A stretch of 36,529 nucleotides of DNA, from contig JBDKTJ010000137.1 in the NCBI GenBank assembly GCA_039698075.1, forward strand, positions 1 through 36,529, given 5' to 3'. The DNA is from JAJFVC01 sp039698075 (lineage in GTDB: Bacteria; Planctomycetota; Planctomycetia; Pirellulales; Thermoguttaceae). Position 1 is the stretch's first letter; each line of letters opens with the position of its first letter. Under the pieces are notes generated by a model, which saw only the letters and a list, made by a program, of their open reading frames with translations, was not told where the DNA came from and made no database searches. Made by a program: the position numbers and the translations under genes. Positions 1 to 6,280 of this stretch are shown here, piece by piece.

Positions 1-2
1 GC

Positions 3-314
3 TGTGAGCCGAAGGCTTGCGCTCCGGCCGCTTGCAAGCCGGTGAAGGCGTGCGCTCCGGCCGCTTGTGCTCCGAAGGCCTGTGCTCCGGCCGCTTGCGC
101 CCCGAAGGCGTGTGCCCCGGCCACTTGCGCTCCGAAGTGCTGCAAGGCGAAGCGTTGCCACGAGGGCTTCCTGGCTCGGCTGCGTGCTTGCCGCCCGAAG
201 TCGTGCTGCCCGAAGGCTTGTGCCCCGGTGAAGTGCTGTGCTCCGGCCGCCTGCGCCCCGAAGGCGAAGGCTCCGGCCCCGGCTCCCGCTCCGGCCCCGC
301 CGAAGTCGACGTGA
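3..314 (+). CDS. Cys/Ala/Pro-repeat protein, 5' end outside the window
   Basis: The reading frame is open to the left edge, so the N-terminus is missing; a GTG at 42 is only an internal codon. The visible part is almost entirely a degenerate repeat of the type CAPAACAPK (Cys-Ala-Pro with Lys about every ninth residue). It is broken by a less regular stretch around positions 150-225 (KCCKAKRCHEGFLARLRACR) and ends in an alternating Pro-Ala tail before KST. About one residue in six is Cys, and there is no hydrophobic segment in the visible part. A strong terminator lies 115 bases downstream. Function is not known to me. Planctomycete envelopes are known to be protein- and disulfide-rich, so a cross-linked structural role is possible, but that is inference. 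Metal binding is an alternative. Without the N-terminus, export cannot be judged. Confidence 0.75.
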   Translation, partial: CEPKACAPAACKPVKACAPAACAPKACAPAACAPKACAPATCAPKCCKAKRCHEGFLARLRACRPKSCCPKACAPVKCCAPAACAPKAKAPAPAPAPAPPKST

Positions 315-429
315 TAAAAGTTCCCGGACGACACGGGAACGGACTGCCGGGGATTTGCCCGGACGCCTGACCCGTCGATGTCGAGATCGACCCTGTTGGT
401 CTCGGTGATCGAAGTCCGAAAGAAGCTTG

Positions 430-466
430 AAGCCGGATCTGCCTCGTGCAGGTCCGGCTTTTTTTG
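430..466 (+). terminator. intrinsic terminator after the Cys-rich gene
   Basis: A 13-bp stem (430-442 with 448-460, one G-T pair) closes a five-base loop CTCGT and is followed directly by a run of T (459-465). This is a textbook rho-independent terminator on the plus strand, ending the transcript of the Cys-rich gene 116 bases after its stop codon. Confidence 0.88.
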
Positions 467-503
467 TTTCTTGTTTTTGGAAAAAGATGCGGGTTAGGCA
501 AGA

Positions 504-524
504 TTTTCGGCCGAAAACTATAAG
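504..524 (+). promoter_or_regulatory. 14-bp palindrome next to a possible -10 box
   Basis: TTTTCGGCCGAAAA (504-517) is a perfect 14-bp palindrome. One base later comes TATAAG (519-524), a plausible -10 element about 57 bases before the lipoprotein start; I see no convincing -35. The inner 12 bases recur at 15918-15929, also upstream of a gene. It could be an operator for a dimeric regulator. The role is inferred from position and symmetry only. Confidence 0.35.
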
Positions 525-580
525 TGGCTCATCGGTCGAGATTCAGTTGACCTCATCTTTTCGGGGGGAAGGGACTTCCT

Positions 581-1150
581 ATGGTCCGGACGGTATTTGG
601 GTTGGGCGTTGTGATAGGTTTATTGACCATGGTGGGATGCACCATGTGTTGCCATCCGAACGATTACTCGGGACCGGTGTACCCTCGCCACGGTTGTTCG
701 TCGTGTTCGTCGACCGGCGGCCGTGCGGGGTCTGTTTTGTCCGATTCGTCGGATGCCGAAGTGGAAATGTCGCCCGAGATGACTCGGCGTCCAACGGTCA
801 AGAAGGTGGCTCAAACCCGAAGGGTTCAGAGCAAGAGCAACAGTGTCCAAAATCGGACAGTTCAGGGGCGAACGATACAGCGTCGGACGGTTCCGAGCCG
901 ATCGCAAGTGGCCGAGGATGGCAGGCAAGCCGAAGGGACCTTGTCACAAGCGGAGGTTCAGCGTCGGGTGCGCGAGGACGTCCGACCTGGCGACGTGCCG
1001 GATTCGGCGCAGATTATGTCGGTGACGGATCGCGTGGTTGGCGAGACGGGCGAGACGACTTCCGTGGCCGAAGGTTCTTCGACCGAGGTGAAGTCGTTGC
1101 CGTCGAAAGGTTGGACGGCTCGGCGGCCGACACCGGAGATCGTGCGATAG
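581..1150 (+). CDS. predicted lipoprotein, unknown function
   Basis: 189 residues. The N-terminus has a short charged start, a hydrophobic run (VFGLGVVIGLLTMVG) and a lipobox-like LTMVGC, so Cys20 should be lipidated after signal peptidase II cleavage. The mature part begins Cys-rich (CTMCCHPNDY, CSSCSS). It then becomes a low-complexity Ser/Thr/Arg/Gln-rich region with a run of similar hexads (VQNRTVQGRTIQRRTV, about residues 91-106) and no recognisable fold. A purine-rich Shine-Dalgarno stretch (GGGGGGAAGGGA) sits just before the ATG. It is transcribed alone, after the terminator at 430-466. The mature domain looks disordered, as in many planctomycete envelope lipoproteins; no function is assigned. 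Confidence 0.72.
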   Translation: MVRTVFGLGVVIGLLTMVGCTMCCHPNDYSGPVYPRHGCSSCSSTGGRAGSVLSDSSDAEVEMSPEMTRRPTVKKVAQTRRVQSKSNSVQNRTVQGRTIQRRTVPSRSQVAEDGRQAEGTLSQAEVQRRVREDVRPGDVPDSAQIMSVTDRVVGETGETTSVAEGSSTEVKSLPSKGWTARRPTPEIVR

Positions 1151-1497
1151 CGTCGCGACACCCCCCCCTTTGAGCTGGCGTTGGACGTGCGGGCCTTTGT
1201 TTTAAGGTCGCAGTTTACCTCTTCTGTCTGATTTGCCGCCTTGTCGGCCATTTCTATTGGACACTTTAGGAAATGTGAATCCTGGCGATGCTCATTTTTT
1301 GTGCAGTTTTGGCGTGCCTTCAGTGTGTGCATCTTTGCCTTAAAAGAAGGCACCGTGCAAGCGTTGCTGTAACTGCTTGCAATGCAAGGACATAGCATTG
1401 ACCCTTGACTTCTCTCCGAGGATTCTCACGAAGCCGTCGCCATGTGGGCGCGGATTTCGTGGGATTTGATCCTTGATTGCGGCTGAAGGAGCCTGAC
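1151..1497 (+). other. intergenic stretch, no gene seen
   Basis: No supported coding region lies here; the reading frame on the minus strand across 958-1398 is an antisense shadow of the lipoprotein. Small features are a 6-bp hairpin (TGCCTT 1336-1341 with AAGGCA 1347-1352) and an imperfect GCAAGC/GCTTGC inverted pair (1357-1362 and 1375-1380). That pair resembles a decayed copy of the repeat family found elsewhere in the window. A promoter for the next gene is presumably here but I cannot point to it with confidence. Confidence 0.4.
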
Positions 1498-1884
1498 ATG
1501 ATCACCTTGGAGAAACAAGCAGAAGTTCAACGCACCGCCGAGCGGTTGTTCGCTGAGAAGCCGGACTGGATTACGTTTTATCGGGAAGTGCTCGGGCTGC
1601 ACGGGATTGTTCGCCGTTTGTTCCCAACCCGGGAGGCGCTGCTGGCTTTCAAACAGACCGATTCGTACCGGGACATTTTGCAGTTGTTGACCAAGTTGCG
1701 GCAGAATGGCCCGATGAGCGGCGAAGGCGAAGAGCCAACCCGGGTGATTACGGTCCGGTTGCCGAAGAGCATGCACGAGGCGTTGCGCGTCGAGGCGTTC
1801 GAGCACCGCACCAGCATGAACAAGCTGTGCATCTCGAAACTGTTGGAGTTCATCGAGAACGAAAAGGTGCCGACCGAGACGTGA
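1498..1884 (+). CDS. small protein with C-terminal ribbon-helix-helix/HicB-like segment
   Basis: 128 residues from the ATG at 1498, chosen over a TTG at 1477 because AAGGA lies 7 bases upstream of it. The N-terminal half is helical and charged (ITLEKQAEVQRTAERLFAEKPDW, residues 2-24). A linker (GPMSGEGEEPTR) leads to a C-terminal part, TRVITVRLPKSMHEALRVEAFEHRTSMNKLCISKLLEF. That pattern (a beta strand with alternating residues, then two helices with LPxxxHxxL and S.N) is typical of Arc/HicB ribbon-helix-helix DNA-binding folds. No toxin partner is adjacent, so a solitary regulator is more likely than an antitoxin. I recall similar proteins as conserved hypotheticals in planctomycetes. Confidence 0.75.
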   Translation: MITLEKQAEVQRTAERLFAEKPDWITFYREVLGLHGIVRRLFPTREALLAFKQTDSYRDILQLLTKLRQNGPMSGEGEEPTRVITVRLPKSMHEALRVEAFEHRTSMNKLCISKLLEFIENEKVPTET

Positions 1885-1900
1885 TGCGGTCCGAGGACTG

Positions 1901-1934
1901 CAAAATCGCAAGCGGTCGAAAGGCTCGACCACGC
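1901..1934 (+). repeat. REP-like single copy (AAATCGCAAGCGG motif plus hairpin)
   Basis: AAATCGCAAGCGG at 1903-1915, preceded by GC, followed by a small hairpin GGTCGA...TCGACC. It is the same motif as at 5995-6007 (inverted), 6053-6065, 9147-9161 and 26475-26487. It lies in the gap between the gene ending at 1884 and the 3' end of rnpB. Confidence 0.6.
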
Positions 1935-1950
1935 GTGGGGCGAGAAAAAA

Positions 1951-2402
1951 GGTCGGAGTGGACCTGTAAGCCGGGTTTTGTACCGTCGGACGGGGGTCAG
2001 ACGGCGACGATCATTTCTCTAGGAGACCGATTGCTCGGTCCCTCAAGCGGTCTACCCGGGAGCCGGTGACGGACCGGACCAATCCGCGGGACCGGCCGGA
2101 TTTACATCCGGGCTCGGTTCGCTGCTCCCTGCTTGACCTTGCTCCTGGCGGGGTTTGCCTAGCCAAGTTGGTCGCCCAACCTGCTGGTGAGCTCTTACCT
2201 CACCGTTTCACCCTTACCGTGCGAACCGAAGTTTGCACGGCGGTTTGCTTTCTGTTGCACTATCCCGGACCTTGCGGTCGGTGGGGGTTACCCATCGCCA
2301 TGTCCTCTGGAGCCCGGACTTTCCTCCCGTCGCGCCGCGAATGGGGGGCCGATGTGGCGGCCCACGCAGCACAACCGGCGATCGCCCGGTCCACTCCGAA
2401 CC
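1951..2402 (-). ncRNA. rnpB: RNase P RNA, bacterial type A
   Basis: Catalytic RNA that removes 5' leaders from pre-tRNAs. Read on the minus strand, the conserved blocks occur in order: GAGGAAAGTCCGGGCTCC (5' strand of P4), GGGTAACCC, ACAGAAAGCAAACCGCC, GGTAAGGGTGAAACGGTGAG, GGTAAGAGCTCACCAGC, AGAGAAATGATCG, and finally CAAAACCCGGCTTACAG. Helix P1 sets the ends: CGGAGTGGACC near 2388-2398 pairs with GGTCCACTCCG near 1954-1964. A T6 run (1945-1950 in plus coordinates, as A6) follows the 3' end. The length, about 450 nt, is somewhat long for the class. End positions are good to a few bases. Reading frames drawn across this region are spurious. Confidence 0.95.
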
Positions 2403-2410
2403 ATGCTTCC

Positions 2411-2416
2411 ACTATA
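2411..2416 (-). promoter_or_regulatory. possible -10 box for rnpB
   Basis: On the minus strand TATAGT lies about 8 bases before the inferred RNA 5' end at 2402, the right distance for a -10 hexamer. No good -35 is visible, so this is a weak call. Confidence 0.35.
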
Positions 2417-2526
2417 TCAGACAACCGACGCCGAAGATAGAAATTTTACCGCTCGGGGGCGACGCTGCAAAACTCGCACTTGCCGGGGCTCTTTCCGGGG
2501 CGTTTGGGGGAGGAGAACGTGGAAAG

Positions 2527-3498
2527 TCAGACGGACTTGCTGCCTTGGCGCGTGCCGCGACGTCGGAACTCGGCGAGGACGGCCTGCCGGACCGCTGATT
2601 TGTCCGAGCACCACGCGGGGGCGACCAGATATTCGGGCGGTGCGTCGCCGCTGAGGCGTTCGACGACCACCTGTTCGGGCAGCCGTTCCAAAAAATCGAC
2701 GACATCCTCGACGTATTCCGAAAACTCGGGAAGCCGAACCTGGCCGGCGGCGACTTGGTCGGCCAAGGCGGTGTCTCGGACGGCGTAAAGGTTGTGGAGT
2801 TTGACCGAGTGGATGCCGAGTCGGGCCAGTTCGCGGGCCGTGGCGTGCATGTCCTCATGCGATTCGCCGGGCAGCCCGAGGATCAGATGGACGCCGACGT
2901 CCAGATTTCGCCGGTGGGTGCGATCGCAGGCATCGAGAAAGGCGTCGTAGTGATGGCCGCGTCGAAGCCAATCGAGCGACCGGTCATGGATGGTTTGAAG
3001 TCCGTATTCGACGACGACCCAGGTGTTTTGGGTTTGGGCTAGGTTGGCCAAGAGGTCCAGGACGGCGTCGCCGGCGCAGTCGGGCCGGGCGCCGACGGCC
3101 AGACCGACGACGTTGGGGTAGGCGAGGGCCTCGCGATAGGCGGCTTCCAGCCGGTCGAGCGGGCCGTAGGTGTTCGTGCCCGGCTGAAAATAGGCAATGA
3201 ATCGCTCGGCGTCGCCTCGTGGTTTCAGGCGGCGAACGCCCTCGTCGAGCTGTTGGCGGAGGGACGGTAGATGGAGTCGTCGGCTTGGGCTGAAACTTTC
3301 GGGATTGCAAAACAAACAACCCCAAGTGGCCAGCGTGCCATCGCGATTGGGGCAACTGCAACCAGCGTCGAGGCTCAGTTTCCAAACCCTGCCGCCGAAC
3401 TTCTTCCGATAAAAGAAGTTAAGGCTATGGTAAGGCAATCCGGACGAAAAACAGTCGGGGGGAGATGGCGACGCAGACAGCCAACTTCTTGACGCCAT
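2527..3498 (-). CDS. radical SAM protein, YhcC/TIGR01212 type
   Basis: 323 residues, cytosolic. The cluster-binding segment is CPNRDGTLATWGCLFC (Cys49, Cys61, Cys64; an extra Cys47 precedes), the spacing seen in the YhcC-like radical SAM family. That family should bind a 4Fe-4S cluster and cleave S-adenosylmethionine; its substrate in most bacteria was long unassigned, and I give none here. Further matches are YFQPGTNTYGPLDRLEAAYREAL, VVEYGLQTIHDRSLDWLRRGHHYDAF and HLILGLPGESHEDM, all characteristic of the family. The C-terminal part after about residue 240 (KLHNLYAVRDTALADQ) also matches. The start ATG at 3498 gives a roughly 20-residue longer N-terminus than I expect, with no alternative ATG. 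It is divergent from the FHA gene. Its 3' end is 125 bases from the rnpB 5' end, on the same strand. Confidence 0.85.
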   Translation of the reverse strand: MASRSWLSASPSPPDCFSSGLPYHSLNFFYRKKFGGRVWKLSLDAGCSCPNRDGTLATWGCLFCNPESFSPSRRLHLPSLRQQLDEGVRRLKPRGDAERFIAYFQPGTNTYGPLDRLEAAYREALAYPNVVGLAVGARPDCAGDAVLDLLANLAQTQNTWVVVEYGLQTIHDRSLDWLRRGHHYDAFLDACDRTHRRNLDVGVHLILGLPGESHEDMHATARELARLGIHSVKLHNLYAVRDTALADQVAAGQVRLPEFSEYVEDVVDFLERLPEQVVVERLSGDAPPEYLVAPAWCSDKSAVRQAVLAEFRRRGTRQGSKSV

Positions 3499-3579
3499 GG
3501 AGCGGCCTGGCTACACTGAAAGTAGGGTTTTTATCATCATATCGTTGTAACATTTTAATACAAGGGACGAGGCAATCCA

Positions 3580-4062
3580 ATGTATGGCGAACTAACACCC
3601 GTCGGAGGCGGGGACCCCATCCCGCTGTTCAAGAAGAGTCTATTGGTGGGGCGTCGCGAGAGTTGCGACATCGTATTGCGGTTCTCGAACGTGTCGGCGC
3701 ATCATTGCCAGTTGACGGTCACGGGCGGATACTGGTATGTGCACGATCTGCAAAGCCGCAACGGGGTGAAGGTGAATGGGCTGCGGGTGACGGAGAAGCG
3801 TTTGGACCCGGGCGACGTGTTGTCGGTTGCGAAGCACAAGTATGCGGTGCAGTATTCGCCGGCGGATTTGGGGGCCGTAGGGCCGCCGCCGCCCGAGCGG
3901 ATCGAGACCGACATCTTCGGCAAGTCGCTGTTGGAGCGGGCGGGTTTGCAGACGAAGCAATTCAAGCACTCGAAGCCGACGCTGGAGCCGGGCGAGTCGG
4001 TTGCGTATGACCTTTTGAACGACCAGCCGGGTCAGCTTCGTTATCGCAACAATCAGCGATAA
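3580..4062 (+). CDS. FHA-domain protein
   Basis: 160 residues with one forkhead-associated domain over about residues 5-95. The phosphothreonine-binding signature is intact: GRRESCDI (Gly24-Arg25), Ser39 and His42 in SAHH, and SRNGVKVNG (Asn61, Gly62). The domain would recognise phosphothreonine on a partner protein. The C-terminal 65 residues are Pro- and charge-rich and look disordered (PPPPERIETDIFGKSLLERAG). There is no membrane segment. A Shine-Dalgarno-like GACGAGG precedes the ATG. Its stop codon is one base from the rsgA start, so the two are almost certainly co-transcribed and perhaps translationally coupled. That hints at phosphorylation-linked control of ribosome assembly, which is inference. 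A kinase partner is not in the window. Confidence 0.88.
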   Translation: MYGELTPVGGGDPIPLFKKSLLVGRRESCDIVLRFSNVSAHHCQLTVTGGYWYVHDLQSRNGVKVNGLRVTEKRLDPGDVLSVAKHKYAVQYSPADLGAVGPPPPERIETDIFGKSLLERAGLQTKQFKHSKPTLEPGESVAYDLLNDQPGQLRYRNNQR

Positions 4063-4063
4063 G

Positions 4064-5206
4064 ATGGCCAAGAAGAAAAAGATCCGCGCTGAGTTTCGGA
4101 AGAATCGCAACGTTCGGGCCCGGTCGTCGGACTGGACGCGTCGCTACCGCCAACATGGATTCGAGGACGAGTCGCCCGCCCAAAGCGAACGCATCAGCGG
4201 CAAGGGCGAGTTGGTCCGCCGACGAACAGTCTGCGGCGACGTGTTGGCCGACAGCGCCGAGCCGGGTTTCGGCGTCCAGTTGGACGTGGGCCAGCGCGGT
4301 TGTCGGGCGGGTCGGGTGTTGAGCGTTTTGGGGCTGATCAGCATCGTGCAGGACGAGGACGGCCAGCAGTATCCGTGCGCCACGCGGCGACTGTTGAAGA
4401 CGTTGGCCACCGATCAGCGTCACGTGGTGGCCGCCGGCGATCGGGTGTTTTTCAGGCCCGTCGAGAACAGCAGTCCGAAAGAAGGCCTGATCGAACGGGT
4501 CGAGCCGCGGCACGGGTGCATCTGTCGCGCGGTCCGCGGTCGGCAGCAAATTCTGGTCGCCAACGTGGATCAGTTGGCCATTGTCACCAGTGTGGCCGAG
4601 CCGCGTTTGAAGCCGAATCTGATCGACCGGTTGCTTGTCGCTGCGGAGAAGGGGGGCGTGCGGCCGCTCATTTGCATCAACAAGGTCGACCTGGCCGATC
4701 CGGCCGACTTGCAGCCGTTGGTGGGCACGTACAGTCAGATGGGCTACGAGGTGTTGTTGCTCAGCGCGCGGAGCGGATTGGGCATCGAGCCGTTTCGCCG
4801 GGCGATGCTCGGGCGTTCGAGCGTCGTGGCCGGGCAGAGCGGCGTGGGCAAGTCGTCGTTGTTGAACGCCGTCGATCCGAGTTTTCATTTGCACGTGCAG
4901 CCGGTCAGCGAGGAAAACGAGAAGGGCAAGCACACGACGACCACCGCGCGGCTATTGCCGTTGGCCGGCGGCGGTTATGTGGTCGACACGCCCGGCATCC
5001 GGCAATTTCAACTATGGGACGTGATTCCGGAAGAGGTGGAGGGTTATTTCCGCGACGTGCGGCCGTATGCCTCGTTGTGTCATTTTCCGAACTGCACGCA
5101 CACGCACGAGGCCGACTGCGCGGTGAAGGATGCGGTGGCGGACGGGCGTTTGGACGAGCGCCGCTACGAGAGCTATTGCCATCTGCGCGAGGGTGATTTC
5201 GAGTAA
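4064..5206 (+). CDS. rsgA: ribosome small-subunit GTPase RsgA
   Basis: 380 residues. RsgA (YjeQ) is a circularly permuted GTPase that checks late 30S maturation. All parts are present. There is a basic N-terminal extension (MAKKKKIRAEFRKNR), then an OB-fold region, and then motifs in the permuted order: NKVDLAD (G4), GQSGVGKSSLLN (G1, around residues 257-266), HTTTTARL (G2) and DTPGIRQF (G3). The C-terminal zinc site CHFPNCTHTHEADC has the family spacing (Cys, Cys, His, Cys). The family is usually 290-360 residues, so the N-terminus is a little long. The ATG follows the FHA stop by one base. Confidence 0.95.
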   Translation: MAKKKKIRAEFRKNRNVRARSSDWTRRYRQHGFEDESPAQSERISGKGELVRRRTVCGDVLADSAEPGFGVQLDVGQRGCRAGRVLSVLGLISIVQDEDGQQYPCATRRLLKTLATDQRHVVAAGDRVFFRPVENSSPKEGLIERVEPRHGCICRAVRGRQQILVANVDQLAIVTSVAEPRLKPNLIDRLLVAAEKGGVRPLICINKVDLADPADLQPLVGTYSQMGYEVLLLSARSGLGIEPFRRAMLGRSSVVAGQSGVGKSSLLNAVDPSFHLHVQPVSEENEKGKHTTTTARLLPLAGGGYVVDTPGIRQFQLWDVIPEEVEGYFRDVRPYASLCHFPNCTHTHEADCAVKDAVADGRLDERRYESYCHLREGDFE

Positions 5207-5291
5207 CGCGGTTTGGCGCAAACCTTGTTCCAAACCGAACAATGCGGTATGATTATTGGGGGTGGAGAATGGCTGTTGGGAGGACGTTTCG

Positions 5292-5519
5292 ATGGATTTG
5301 CCGGTGATCATTCGCGGAACGTTCTGCAACAAGACCTTTGTTCCCACCGATCCTTTGCCGGAGGCTGAGGGGCCCGCCGAACTGATCGTTCACGCGACGT
5401 TGCCGATCGGGCGGCGTCCTTCGATTGATGAAGTTTTTGGTGCGGCGGAGCATCTTCGGACGGCGGAGGATCTTGACGCCCAGCTTGCCGAAGAACGCGC
5501 TGTTTGGGGGGACGCATGA
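5292..5519 (+). CDS. antitoxin of a VapBC-like pair (DUF104-like)
   Basis: 75 residues. The start at 5292 is set by GGGAGG nine bases upstream; longer in-frame starts lack a ribosome site. The N-terminal half (MDLPVIIRGTFCNKTFVPTDPLPEAEGPAELIVHA) has the short beta-rich, AbrB-like look of DUF104-type antitoxins. The C-terminal half (RRPSIDEVFGAAEHLRTAEDLDAQLAEERAVW) is helical and acidic, the usual toxin-embracing tail. Its stop overlaps the PIN gene start (ATGA), the standard antitoxin-first VapBC arrangement. The family name is recalled, not searched. Confidence 0.75.
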   Translation: MDLPVIIRGTFCNKTFVPTDPLPEAEGPAELIVHATLPIGRRPSIDEVFGAAEHLRTAEDLDAQLAEERAVWGDA

Positions 5520-5920
5520 TCTACGCAGATTCCGGCGTCATCATGCGATGGGTCGAAGGAATCAGTGAGGTCCGCCGCCCGATCGAGATGCGATGGCGGC
5601 AAATTCCTCCGTCCAGCCGTCGATTTGTCACGTCTCGACTTTCGCGGTTGGAGTGTCGTTGCAGACCGTTGAAAAACCGTCAGGAACGGTTGCTGGGGCA
5701 ATACGAAATTTTCTTTTCCGGCCAGGAGGTCGACGTTCGAGACGTGGATGTCGCCGTGGTGGAAAAAGCGACGGAATTGCGGGCGAGTTTTGGCCTGAAG
5801 ACTCCCGATGCCATTCATGCCGCCACGGCCATACTGGCCGATGTCGAGATGTTTTGGACGACCGACGCCGATTTTACAAAATGCTTGGGGTTGCCGGTTG
5901 AAGTGTTCAGGGCGGTCTAA
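5516..5920 (+). CDS. PIN-domain toxin, VapC-like ribonuclease
   Basis: 134 residues, one PIN domain. The acidic metal-binding residues expected for Mg-dependent RNA cleavage are visible: Asp5 in IYADSGVI, Glu46 in SRLECR, Asp98 in TPDAIHAA, and Asp117/Asp119 in FWTTDADF. The ATG at 5516 shares four bases with the antitoxin stop; a longer start at 5504 would lie inside the antitoxin gene without need. VapC toxins usually cut tRNA or rRNA; the target here is unknown. The pair sits between rsgA and hflX and is followed at once by a REP-like repeat, so it looks like an accessory insertion among translation genes. Confidence 0.87.
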   Translation: MIYADSGVIMRWVEGISEVRRPIEMRWRQIPPSSRRFVTSRLSRLECRCRPLKNRQERLLGQYEIFFSGQEVDVRDVDVAVVEKATELRASFGLKTPDAIHAATAILADVEMFWTTDADFTKCLGLPVEVFRAV

Positions 5921-5963
5921 TACGCTTTCCAACTTGAGAATGCGCAGAGGCTCTTCCGCGAAG

Positions 5964-6065
5964 GCGGTTGGTCGTTTCCCTCGAAACGTTCCAACCGCTT
6001 GCGATTTCACAAGACTTTTTGACAAAACGACATGGCTTGCCGATCTTTTGCAAAATCGCAAGCGG
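5964..6065. repeat. REP-like inverted pair with a long hairpin, in the 5921-6280 gap
   Basis: Two copies of the 13-mer face each other: CCGCTTGCGATTT (5995-6007) and its exact reverse complement AAATCGCAAGCGG (6053-6065). They are separated by 45 bases. The left copy runs into a strong hairpin GCGGTTGG (5964-5971) with CCAACCGC (5991-5998), whose inner arms CGTTTC/GAAACG also pair. The rest of the 360-base gap between vapC and hflX holds no gene that I can support; the hairpin may also end vapBC transcription, though no T-run follows. Confidence 0.75.
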
Positions 6066-6280
6066 CTCAATGGCGGCAACAGGAAATATGGCGACATCGG
6101 CGAAACAGGGACGCAACCGCGCACTTTCGAATTAGAACACGTATCAATAGGTCCACACAATAGCGAACGCGCCGGTTGGGTGCAGACCATCGGCCAATGC
6201 GTGGTTTTGAAGATTGTGTTGTTTTCAGTTTTCCACGGTTTTATTTCGAGTTTGTCTGTTCTTCGGAGAAACATTCGCAC

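Noticed and set aside
3..314. CRISPR array suggested by short regular repeats
   Set aside because: The period is codon-based and short (about 27 bases or less), the repeats are imperfect and form one continuous Cys/Ala/Pro reading frame; there are no spacers.
2066..2654. Several plus-strand frames of 100-155 residues
   Set aside because: They lie on the RNase P RNA gene or the adjoining end of the radical SAM gene; the conserved RNA blocks explain the sequence.
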